Origin: Bacteroidales bacterium Bact_19
GTDB lineage: Bacteria; Bacteroidota; Bacteroidia; Bacteroidales; ML635J-15
Assembly: GCA_001603595.1 (NCBI GenBank)
Contig: LUZK01000041.1
Span: 1-58,024, forward strand
DNA length: 58,024 bases
Direction: 5' to 3'
Under the pieces are notes generated by a model. The model ran no database searches. It was not told where the DNA came from and was given only the letters and a program-made list of their open reading frames with translations. The translations under genes and the position numbers were made by a program. Position 1 is the first letter of the stretch. Each line of letters starts with the position of its first letter. Shown here piece by piece: positions 1 to 7,117 of this stretch.

Positions 1-14
1 CGCCAAATTTTTAA

Positions 15-48
15 AGAGACTGTCTCAAAAAGGCAGTCTCTTTTTTTT
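15..48 (+). terminator. rho-independent terminator between convergent genes
   Basis: A perfect 8-bp stem, AGAGACTG at 15-22 with CAGTCTCT at 34-41, encloses an 11-nt loop and is followed by a run of eight T. It would end a plus-strand gene lying before the window. On the minus strand the hairpin is followed by a weaker T-rich stretch, so it may also stop prfB transcription, which ends at 84. Confidence 0.85.
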
Positions 49-83
49 ATTAATTCAAAAATATTTAACTCAAAAAATCTTGT

Positions 84-1173
84 TTATCTTCCCCCAAATT
101 GCATTAAATATGCTTTTATGAAATCATGAATTTTGCCGTCTAAAACTGCTTGAGTGTTACCTGTTTCGTAGCCGGTACGCAAATCTTTTACGAGCTTATA
201 TGGATGCAATATGTAGTTTCTAATTTGAGATCCCCATTCAATTTTCATTTTTTGACTTTCAAGTTTATCCTTTTCTTCTTGAAGTTTTCTGAGTTCTAAT
301 TCGTAAAGTCTTGATTTTAAAAGTCTTAAAGCGTTTTCTTTGTTTTTTAACTGTGAACGGGTTTCACTATTTTCGATAATAATTCCTGTTGGGATATGGC
401 GCAATCTAACTGCTGTTTCAACTTTATTGACATTTTGACCTCCGGCACCACTGCTTCTGTAGGTTTCCCATTCTATGTCTGCCGGATTTATTTCGATATT
501 TATAGATTCATCAACCAAAGGGAATACAAAAACCGAAGCAAAGGAAGTGTGTCTTTTATGTGCAGCATCAAAAGGAGATAACCTTACTAAACGATGAACT
601 CCGGTTTCTCCCTTTAAGTAACCATAGGCAAATTCACCAGAAATAGTCATAGTACAAGATTTAATACCTACAGTATCACCTTCTTGCCTGTCCATTATTT
701 GCACTTTGTAATTATTGTCTTCTGCATAACGAATATACATTCTTTCCAGCATCTCAGCCCAATCATTACTTTCTGTACCCCCTGCTCCTGCATTTATTGT
801 TAGTACTGCATCCATTTTGTCTTCTTCGTTACGAAGCATATTTTTGAGCTCAAGTTCCTCAACAGCAGATTCTGCCTTGCAGTATTCCGCTTCTAACTCA
901 GATTCTGATATTTCTTCAGCTTTATAAAAATCAAATAATATTTCTAAATCTTCGAGTTTTTGATTAAGTTCATCGTACCAATTTACCCACGACTTTACAG
1001 AACTTATTTCTTTAAGTAGTTTTTGTGCATTATCAGGGTCGTCCCAAAATTCCGGGGATTCTGTTAATTTTGTTTTTTCAGAAATAATTTCTCTTTTTTT
1101 ATCAATGTCAAAGAAACCTCCTCAAAGCTTCACCTCGCTTTTTTAAATCTTTTATTTTTTCGACACTTACCAT
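84..1173 (-). CDS. prfB: peptide chain release factor 2 (programmed +1 frameshift)
   Basis: Release factor 2 reads UGA and UAA in the ribosomal A site and triggers peptide release. The reading frame is in two parts. A 21-codon zero frame starts at ATG 1173 and stops at an in-frame TGA (1110-1108). A +1 shift then reads GAC at 1109 and continues to the TAA at 84. The joined product is about 362 residues, normal for RF2. The SPF tripeptide, the UGA-specificity motif, is at residues 199-201, and the catalytic GGQ is at about 244-246 in [11 protein letters not shown]. An annotation starting at the internal ATG (839) would lose the whole N-terminal domain. The gene is last in the minus-strand run but has its own promoter-like boxes just upstream. 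Identification is firm. Confidence 0.97.
1107..1122 (-). promoter_or_regulatory. prfB: prfB programmed +1 frameshift site
   Basis: On the minus strand an internal Shine-Dalgarno AGGAGG (1122-1117) lies 3 nt before CTT TGA C (1113-1107). This is the classic autoregulatory arrangement: the ribosome stalls at the poorly read UGA when RF2 is scarce, slips +1 from CUU to UUU, and continues in the frame that encodes active RF2. The spacing equals that known from Escherichia coli prfB. Confidence 0.95.
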
Positions 1174-1186
1174 ATCTTTTTTTTTG

Positions 1187-1218
1187 CAAAGATAGTGTTT
1201 ATGAGACTTATCTCAAAA
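1187..1218 (-). promoter_or_regulatory. putative prfB promoter
   Basis: On the minus strand TTTTG (1218-1214) is followed after 19 nt by TATCTTTG (1194-1187), matching the Bacteroidota TTTG / TAnnTTTG arrangement. It lies 14 nt before the prfB ATG and overlaps the last codons of recX, so prfB can be transcribed apart from the upstream genes. Confidence 0.6.
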
Positions 1219-1672
1219 TACTTTGCAAAACTCTGTAAATCAAATTATTTTCAAAACCCCTTAATTGAGCAAACTTAAATACTTTCTCATATATTTTTTC
1301 GGGATTTTCATTTTTTAAACTTTTTACTTTTGATGTAATAATACTTTTTAAAGTCTCTTCATAAAAGGTTTCGTCAATATTTTTTAGAGCCGAATTAATT
1401 AGTTTTTCTGAAATACCTTTTTGTTCAAGAAAATAACGAATTTTTAGTTTTCCCCATTTATTGAATTTTATTTTATCATTAACAAAAGCCTCAACATACC
1501 GGCTTTCTGATATGAAATTTTCTTTTTCTAAAATTTCTATAATCATATCTTTTTCATCTTCGGTGCATTCAGATTTTTGTAAATAATTATAAATATCGGA
1601 ACTACATTTTTCTGATTTACTGCAAATTTTTCGTAGTCTAGAAATTATTTTTTGCAAATCTTTTTCATCCAT
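1208..1672 (-). CDS. recX: RecX family regulatory protein
   Basis: RecX proteins are small helical proteins that bind RecA filaments and modulate recombination and SOS activity in the cytoplasm. The 154-residue product is the usual length. It shows the family pattern of three-helix repeats: an N-terminal CSKSEKCSSDIYNYL segment, then FISESRYVEAFVNDK, WGKLKIRYFLEQKGI and a C-terminal RGFENNLIYRVL. The start ATG is separated from the upstream DUF2797 stop by a single base, so the two are almost certainly co-transcribed. recA is not in the window. The family call is strong, although RecX sequences diverge widely. Confidence 0.88.
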   Translation of the reverse strand: MDEKDLQKIISRLRKICSKSEKCSSDIYNYLQKSECTEDEKDMIIEILEKENFISESRYVEAFVNDKIKFNKWGKLKIRYFLEQKGISEKLINSALKNIDETFYEETLKSIITSKVKSLKNENPEKIYEKVFKFAQLRGFENNLIYRVLQSILR

Positions 1673-1673
1673 T

Positions 1674-2471
1674 TTAGTAAGTCAAAGAAATTAAATAACC
1701 TGAATGAGCTCGTACATTAAAAATGATACCGTTAGTAAAAATAAGGTATTGTCCTTTTATACCCATCAAAATACCACTAATTTGATTTTGCTTGTTACTA
1801 AAAATAAAATTTGAAAAATTGTCAAATTGGTAATTGTACGGATAACTAATGTTAGTGATTGTATTGTCGGTAGTTATATATTTTTTTAATTCATCGGGAA
1901 GAAGCGATATGTATTTTTGTTTTTCGGTAATTAGGTTAATATTGTGTGATTTTGTTTTTAACATCTTGTTTACATTTGTTTTGTCGCTCAGATGTTTTTT
2001 TAACTCAACTTCGATAGTTCCTGCAAGATTTCTATATGGAGTTTTACATATTTTTATTGCTGAAATTGCTCCCTGATCAATCCACCTATATGGAATCTGA
2101 TTAAATCTCGTAACACCAACTTTAAGATCGCCGGTAATTGCCAGATAAACATAATGATTGATGAGAGAGTATTTTTTAGACCATTCTATATCTCTGCTTA
2201 TTCCGAGATGCGACATATCTGTTTCAGGACGTAAAACTCCGGAATCACATTCAGGAACACTTATATAGCAGGAATAACAATATCCTTGATGAAAACTTTT
2301 CTGTGTTACGGCATTACATTTAATACAATTTATCTGATTCAAATAATTTATTTCGATTTTTCTTCCAATTAGTTCGTTCATAAATATTTCGGAATCTCCT
2401 ACAGGTAAAAAATATTTCACCGGAGTGTGATACTCCGAACGCATTTTTAGTAAATTAGTTTCGTACTTCAT
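1674..2471 (-). CDS. DUF2797 family protein with a four-cysteine cluster
   Basis: The 265-residue protein matches my recollection of the DUF2797 family, whose biochemical function I do not know. Visible features are a zinc-binding-like set of cysteines, CIKC at about residues 49-52 and CYSC at about 69-72, followed by CDSG near 80 and a middle section with GDLKVGVTRFNQIPYRWIDQ that resembles a GIY-YIG-like fold. There is no signal peptide, so it is probably cytoplasmic. It lies 3 nt after the LPP20-like gene and 1 nt before recX, inside one minus-strand operon. Proximity to recX might hint at nucleic acid metabolism, but that is inference only. Confidence 0.75.
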   Translation of the reverse strand: MKYETNLLKMRSEYHTPVKYFLPVGDSEIFMNELIGRKIEINYLNQINCIKCNAVTQKSFHQGYCYSCYISVPECDSGVLRPETDMSHLGISRDIEWSKKYSLINHYVYLAITGDLKVGVTRFNQIPYRWIDQGAISAIKICKTPYRNLAGTIEVELKKHLSDKTNVNKMLKTKSHNINLITEKQKYISLLPDELKKYITTDNTITNISYPYNYQFDNFSNFIFSNKQNQISGILMGIKGQYLIFTNGIIFNVRAHSGYLISLTY

Positions 2472-2474
2472 AAA

Positions 2475-4265
2475 TCAGTTAATTGAAAAATTTTCCAGTC
2501 CGATTATGCTCCCATCAGGATTTTTTTCGGGCTGCCAGGTTCGGACATAAATTACTGGATTATTAAGGTCGTTTAAATCTATCATTAAGAATAAATATCC
2601 CTTATCTGAATAATTTGTTGAATAATAGTTCTGTGCTAATTGAATCCCGAAAATTTTATTATTTCTGCTGCTCCTTTTGATAGTGCATTCTTCGAATTGT
2701 AGATTTATGTATTCGTTTGTGTTAAAGACACGTTCAAGATGTCTGAGATATTCAGCCTTTGTAAATTTGGTGTATCTAACATTTTGAGTTTCGAGATTTT
2801 TATACATATAGTCAATTGTTTCCTTGTATTTAAGTGCTGTTCCTACAATAATCAAGGCATCATCGGAAAAGAATTTTTTTATAAAATACAGATTTTCAAC
2901 AGAGTAAGCTGTTTTGTAGGTTTCCAGTAAGTTTATCAGAAAATATTTTTCATCAATATCTGCGAATTGTTCGCTTTTATTTAGTATGGAGTTTATTGTA
3001 GATTCATTCAGTCCGAAATTAACATTTACAATTTTTCCATTTTCATCAAAAATATAGATAATATCTTCAACAAACTTTTTTTTGCCATTCGAAAAACAAA
3101 AAAGCATTGGGAAAGACCTCACCATTGTATAAGAACCAACACGAATGACTTGCGGAGAAGTATTGTTTGATAATAGAGTTGCATTTCCGTATTGAATAAG
3201 TTTATTAAAATACTTAGCTCCAGTTTCTGAAAAATATTGATTGACTAAATCAAAATCTTTATTTATAATACATTGATTAATATTTGAAATTGCAGAAAAA
3301 ATCATTTCATTATTGGGATCAACATTTTGTATTTTAGTAGAAATAGAACCGGACACTGAATCATTAAAGTTTTTTATGTCAATACTTTTTTCTGCTTGTT
3401 TTATTTTTACAGCTGCCGGAGTTTCCAGTATTGCTTTTACTTCGGGGTCTAAATTGCTTCTGTCGGAATAAAAAAACTCAATTTTTAGTTGAATTTTAGA
3501 TAAATCTTTGGCCTGCCCGTGAAAATATTCTACAGCTCCCAATCCGTCTTTTACGGAATATAAATTTGAAAATGAATTTCCAATCCAGTAAGTGTAATCA
3601 AGATTTTGAACTTTTTGGCCTGAATATTTAAACTCAAGCATATAAGTTGTTTGGTCTTTATTAATTATAGCATCAACAATATTAATATTAATATTATTAA
3701 AAATTTCGTTCAATTTATTTTGTAGAAATGTAATAAGCGTGAATTCGTTATTTGCATCAAGTCTGATTTTAATTGTATTAAAATCCGGATGAGATTTTAA
3801 AAGAGAAATACTCCAATAGTAATATCTTATTGCGTCGCCAATTCTTAGGTCTTTTTCGGCGAGAATTCCAAGCCTGGCATAATCCAGAATTTTATCTTTT
3901 CGGTTTTCGAACATCTTATTCAAGCTTGTCCGGTCAATAAATCTTAAAACAGTATATTTATTTTTCTTTTTCTCGATTAGTCGTTTGGTGTTTTGTAGGT
4001 AGATATCGGAGTAGGTGTTTATTACAAGTTCGCTATATTCTTTTAAATCACTGCCTGATTCAACAATGGCATAAGTAAAATTTGATTTAATACGCGAAGA
4101 TATTTGACTGACAAGCATATTCAAAGCAGCAATGTCTGCTTTATCCAGGTATTTATTTGTAGCTTCGCCCCAAATATAATCAGGATTGCTTTTTATTTCC
4201 TTAAATTTTTGTGCAGTAACAAAAATGGAAAGTAGAAGAAATATGTGTAAAAGATAAATTTTCAT
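2475..4265 (-). CDS. secreted LPP20-like protein, function unknown
   Basis: This is a 596-residue exported protein with a cleavable signal peptide (residues 1-19, ending VTAQ) and no lipobox. The first part, with YIWGEATNKYLDKADIAALNMLVSQIS, resembles the LPP20-type domain seen in Bacteroidota periplasmic or outer-membrane proteins, where a W-G-E-G-like motif precedes an Ala-rich helix. The rest contains a helical TPR-like stretch (about 125-160) and mixed alpha/beta C-terminal segments that look like NTF2-like or SnoaL-like repeats, such as FIKKFFSDDALIIVGTA. I do not recognise a catalytic motif. It sits 26 nt after the DUF2148 gene and 3 nt before the DUF2797 gene, so it is co-transcribed with genes of unrelated appearance. 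Confidence 0.55.
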   Translation of the reverse strand: MKIYLLHIFLLLSIFVTAQKFKEIKSNPDYIWGEATNKYLDKADIAALNMLVSQISSRIKSNFTYAIVESGSDLKEYSELVINTYSDIYLQNTKRLIEKKKNKYTVLRFIDRTSLNKMFENRKDKILDYARLGILAEKDLRIGDAIRYYYWSISLLKSHPDFNTIKIRLDANNEFTLITFLQNKLNEIFNNININIVDAIINKDQTTYMLEFKYSGQKVQNLDYTYWIGNSFSNLYSVKDGLGAVEYFHGQAKDLSKIQLKIEFFYSDRSNLDPEVKAILETPAAVKIKQAEKSIDIKNFNDSVSGSISTKIQNVDPNNEMIFSAISNINQCIINKDFDLVNQYFSETGAKYFNKLIQYGNATLLSNNTSPQVIRVGSYTMVRSFPMLFCFSNGKKKFVEDIIYIFDENGKIVNVNFGLNESTINSILNKSEQFADIDEKYFLINLLETYKTAYSVENLYFIKKFFSDDALIIVGTALKYKETIDYMYKNLETQNVRYTKFTKAEYLRHLERVFNTNEYINLQFEECTIKRSSRNNKIFGIQLAQNYYSTNYSDKGYLFLMIDLNDLNNPVIYVRTWQPEKNPDGSIIGLENFSIN

Positions 4266-4291
4266 ATTTGTTAAAGAACAAAAATTAAGCC

Positions 4292-4822
4292 TTATGCTCT
4301 GTCAAAATAAATGTTTTTGTTTTCAGCAGAAATAGCTATTCCCATAATAATTTTATATCTGTCATCGAAAATTTTAAGTTCGCGAGCAGCCATTCCTACA
4401 GTGTACATAATTCTGTTATCCACGTGGTGCGTTGCTGCAACAGAAACAGCAGAACCAATTGCAATGCCAAGTTCGATATTGTTGAAAGTGCAAGGAAAGT
4501 TTTGATTTTTGGATTTTGTATCACAATTTTCAAAGCCGCATAATCCGCAATATTTTAGTCCGAGGCTATTAAGTTTAACTCCTAGCAATATTACGGCTGT
4601 AGAATTACGAATGTTTTTAGCATCTCTTTCAAAAAATGCTTGATTGTGTAGTTTTGAAATTTCCGTCATCTTTTTAGCCAGGATTTCGAGGTCTTCACCG
4701 GAGGCAATTTTTATGTCCAAATTGCTGATTCCTCGACCTTTGGGAGCAGTACGAGCTGCAATAGCCATGAGTCCCGCAATTATCAGTAAGCTGTCAGATT
4801 TAATATCGTTTTCGTTGGTCAT
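4292..4822 (-). CDS. DUF2148 ferredoxin-domain protein
   Basis: The 176-residue soluble protein carries the DUF2148 cysteine pattern CGLCGFENC followed by a further cysteine in NFPCTF, at about residues 92-112. This suggests a bound iron-sulfur cluster or other metal. Family members are small and usually annotated only as ferredoxin domain-containing; the substrate is unknown. The N-terminal ARTAPKGRGISNLD and the C-terminal Ala/Gly-rich segment IGSAVSVAATHHVDNRIMYTVG are typical of the family. Its start overlaps the 3' end of the upstream hydroxyacid dehydrogenase by 23 nt, indicating translational coupling. Confidence 0.82.
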   Translation of the reverse strand: MTNENDIKSDSLLIIAGLMAIAARTAPKGRGISNLDIKIASGEDLEILAKKMTEISKLHNQAFFERDAKNIRNSTAVILLGVKLNSLGLKYCGLCGFENCDTKSKNQNFPCTFNNIELGIAIGSAVSVAATHHVDNRIMYTVGMAARELKIFDDRYKIIMGIAISAENKNIYFDRA

Positions 4823-5765
4823 TGTCGTATATTTTTAAAATTTTATCTGCAAGTATTTCAGCAAGCTTTAATTTTGATTCCATAGTCCATCCTGCAATGT
4901 GAGGTGTCAAAATAACATTTGAAGAAGAAGCCAAAAATCTAAAATCATCAATTTCTAGCAAGTTTTTAGTAGATTCAAAAGAACTTTCTTCGTATTCCAG
5001 AACATCAAGAGCAACTCCGAGTATTTTTCCTTTTTTTAGTGCATTGCAAAGGTCGCGAGTATTCACAACAGGTCCGCGAGCTGAGTTAATCAAATATATA
5101 TTCTTTTTAAAGCTATTTATAAAATTTTCGTTGACGAGATATTTTGTTTCGTTTGTCAATGGAACGTGCAAACTCACGACATCAGCTTGTTGAAATATTT
5201 CATTTAATACAACTTCGGTAGTAAAGTTGTCGGAGTAATTTTTTTTATATTTATCATAAGAAATTACTTTGCAGCCTAATCCTGAAATTTTTTTTGCGAA
5301 ACTGCTGCCCATATTACCATATCCGATTATACCCACACACATATTTCCAAGCTCTCTGCCTCGGTTTTCTTCTCTTTTCCAGATTCCGTTTTTTACTTCG
5401 GAATCTGCTTTGTTGATATTATTAATTAGACTTAACAGCATCCCTAAACAGTGTTCTCCAACGGCGTCTCTGTTTCCTTCGGGGGAATTAAGGCAGATAA
5501 TATTTTTTTTCTGACAGTATTCTGTGTCAATACTTTCCATTCCGGCCCCAACGCGTCCAATAAACTTCAGGCTTTTTGCAGCATCAATAATTTCTTTATC
5601 AATAGTGATTCTGCTGCGGATAATTATCCCTTCATAATTTTCTATGATAGATAAAATTTGATTACGTGAGAGATTGTAGCCTTCGTGGAATTCAAATCCA
5701 AAGTCGGATAATTTTTCTATTAATACTTTATGTACAGTATCAATTAGTAAAATCTTTTTATTCAT
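4800..5765 (-). CDS. D-isomer-specific 2-hydroxyacid dehydrogenase (SerA/PGDH-like)
   Basis: NAD-dependent oxidoreductase of the D-2-hydroxyacid dehydrogenase family, closest in pattern to 3-phosphoglycerate dehydrogenase without the C-terminal ACT domain. With the start at 5765 the protein has 321 residues. The Rossmann motif GIIGYGNMG is at about 145-153. The catalytic Arg is in NSARG (about 230), the Glu in DVLEYE (about 257) and the His in TPHIAG (about 289). I chose MNKKILLID because the earlier in-frame start at 5786 lies inside a -7 box. Substrate cannot be fixed from sequence: phosphoglycerate, glyoxylate/hydroxypyruvate and lactate-type roles are all possible. It heads the operon ending in recX. 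Confidence 0.85.
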   Translation of the reverse strand: MNKKILLIDTVHKVLIEKLSDFGFEFHEGYNLSRNQILSIIENYEGIIIRSRITIDKEIIDAAKSLKFIGRVGAGMESIDTEYCQKKNIICLNSPEGNRDAVGEHCLGMLLSLINNINKADSEVKNGIWKREENRGRELGNMCVGIIGYGNMGSSFAKKISGLGCKVISYDKYKKNYSDNFTTEVVLNEIFQQADVVSLHVPLTNETKYLVNENFINSFKKNIYLINSARGPVVNTRDLCNALKKGKILGVALDVLEYEESSFESTKNLLEIDDFRFLASSSNVILTPHIAGWTMESKLKLAEILADKILKIYDNDQRKRY

Positions 5766-5783
5766 AAACATTAAGAATTCAAA

Positions 5784-5791
5784 CAAAGATA
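5784..5791 (-). promoter_or_regulatory. putative -7 box for the hydroxyacid dehydrogenase operon
   Basis: TATCTTTG on the minus strand, a full match to TAnnTTTG, lies 18 nt before the ATG at 5765. No clear -33 TTG was seen. It argues against the longer start at 5786. Confidence 0.45.
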
Positions 5792-5812
5792 TGATTAAAA
5801 AGTGAAAATTAA

Positions 5813-6181
5813 TTATCTGTGATAATTTTTTTTAACGGGGAATTCTGTTATTTGGTTATAAGGGTCTAGAGCTATAATAGTAAATTTAAGAATCACTACT
5901 GTATCGGTTCTTACGGAATCGGCTTCAAGGCTGTCAAGTATTTCGCTTTTATAAGTATCAAGTTCAAATGCTATTCGCCGTAATTCTTTTTCTTGTTTTC
6001 CTGCCAGAGCATCTATGGATTTAGGGATATATTTTTGTAAACATGATTTCGTTGCAGGAAAAGAATCAACTCCGGTAATACTTAAATCATAATTATATAT
6101 GGTCTCGCAAGAAATAATAAAAATTACCTGAAAACTTATAAATATTAAAATCAGAAATTTAAAAAGCTGTTCTTTTTTCAT
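5813..6181 (-). CDS. small lipoprotein, function unknown
   Basis: A 122-residue putative lipoprotein. The N-terminus is a hydrophobic stretch ending at FIISC with Cys25 as the lipidation site. The mature part is short and charged and contains AGKQEKELRRIAFELDTYKS, likely helical. I do not recognise the family. Its ATG overlaps the stop of the upstream thioredoxin-like gene by 4 nt (ATGA), so the two are probably translated together and may act together in the envelope. It ends 48 nt before the next gene, which has its own -7 box. Confidence 0.7.
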   Translation of the reverse strand: MKKEQLFKFLILIFISFQVIFIISCETIYNYDLSITGVDSFPATKSCLQKYIPKSIDALAGKQEKELRRIAFELDTYKSEILDSLEADSVRTDTVVILKFTIIALDPYNQITEFPVKKNYHR

Positions 6182-6933
6182 TTTGAGGTTTTCAAAATTT
6201 TGTAACTTTTAACTTGCGAATTATTATAAAACAATTGAAGAATCAATAAGCCGTTATAATTTTGTAAATTTACGTCAACGGAGTTTTCAGAGATTTGTTT
6301 TTGAGCTAAAATTAATCCATCTACACTAATTATTCTGTAGAAAGTAATTTCTTTGTCAAAATTAAAAATTGTGATATGATTATTTTCGTAATAGCTATAT
6401 GGGGGATTAAGGGATTCAAATTTATTTATTGAAGTGGTATTGAAGCAATAACTTAAATTTTCTACAATTTCATTTTGAGGTATTGGGGGAGAGACCTCGT
6501 CATTGCAAATAATTTTTATTTGTGGAGTATATTCAATATTGTAAAAGCTAAAAACATCGTCTGCATGACCTGTAGGAAAACATGGAAATTCTATCCCGGT
6601 TCTTGATTTAAAGTCCAAAATCATTTCGATATTAGCGTGTTGATAGGCAATTCCCCAAACCAATAAGTTTTGAGTCCCTTGACCAAATTGCTTATATATG
6701 GAATCAACGATTGGAGCAGCATGGTCACAATGAATGCAGCTTGTAGAAAAGAAAAATAGCAGAACAGTTTTTCCATTTTGCAATTCAGTAAAAAGGTTAA
6801 CAGTATTACCATCTGTGTCGGTAAGAGTAAAATCAACAGGATTTTCATGTTTCAAATCAGAATTCTGATTAAAAGCATAAAAGCCGGAAAGAATAATCAT
6901 TAGAAAAAGAATTATTTGTATAGTTGATTTCAT
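6178..6933 (-). CDS. secreted TlpA-like thioredoxin with C-terminal T9SS-type sorting domain
   Basis: A 251-residue exported protein. A signal peptide (about 1-21) precedes an AhpC/TlpA-type thioredoxin fold with PVDFTLTDTDGNTVNLF and the redox motif FFSTSCIHC (Cys66, Cys69). The last 60-70 residues contain a T9SS type A-like pattern: ITFYRIISVDGLILAQKQI, then VDVNLQNYNGLLIL and the terminal SYKILK. Known TlpA proteins are periplasmic thiol reductants; a sorting domain would instead send this one through T9SS to the cell surface or medium. It is co-translated with the small lipoprotein that follows (4-nt overlap). The thioredoxin call is firm, the sorting domain moderately so. Confidence 0.8.
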   Translation of the reverse strand: MKSTIQIILFLMIILSGFYAFNQNSDLKHENPVDFTLTDTDGNTVNLFTELQNGKTVLLFFFSTSCIHCDHAAPIVDSIYKQFGQGTQNLLVWGIAYQHANIEMILDFKSRTGIEFPCFPTGHADDVFSFYNIEYTPQIKIICNDEVSPPIPQNEIVENLSYCFNTTSINKFESLNPPYSYYENNHITIFNFDKEITFYRIISVDGLILAQKQISENSVDVNLQNYNGLLILQLFYNNSQVKSYKILKTSK

Positions 6934-6954
6934 AAAATGATATTTTTATAAAAA

Positions 6955-6962
6955 CAAAAATA
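6955..6962 (-). promoter_or_regulatory. putative -7 box for the thioredoxin-lipoprotein pair
   Basis: TATTTTTG on the minus strand matches TAnnTTTG and lies 21 nt before the start codon at 6933. No convincing -33 TTG at the right distance, so confidence is limited. Confidence 0.35.
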
Positions 6963-7103
6963 ATAAAAAATTGTTATAAGTTTCGTTTAGGAAAATACCA
7001 AAAACATAAATAATTCAATAAAATTTTTTTTTAGTTGAAAAAATTTTAGATTTTTGCATGATGAAACAGGAAAATAAATTCAAACTGATTATAAACTAAA
7101 ATT

Positions 7104-7109
7104 AGGAGG
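7104..7109 (+). promoter_or_regulatory. strong Shine-Dalgarno of hppA
   Basis: AGGAGG lies 8 nt before the ATG of the pyrophosphatase. Canonical ribosome-binding sites are rare in this window, as expected for Bacteroidota, so this marks a gene with unusually strong or different translation initiation. Confidence 0.7.
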
Positions 7110-7117
7110 TAAAATCT

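Noticed and set aside
1107-1110. prfB as a pseudogene because of an in-frame TGA
   Set aside because: The stop is the known programmed frameshift site with its internal SD and correct spacing.
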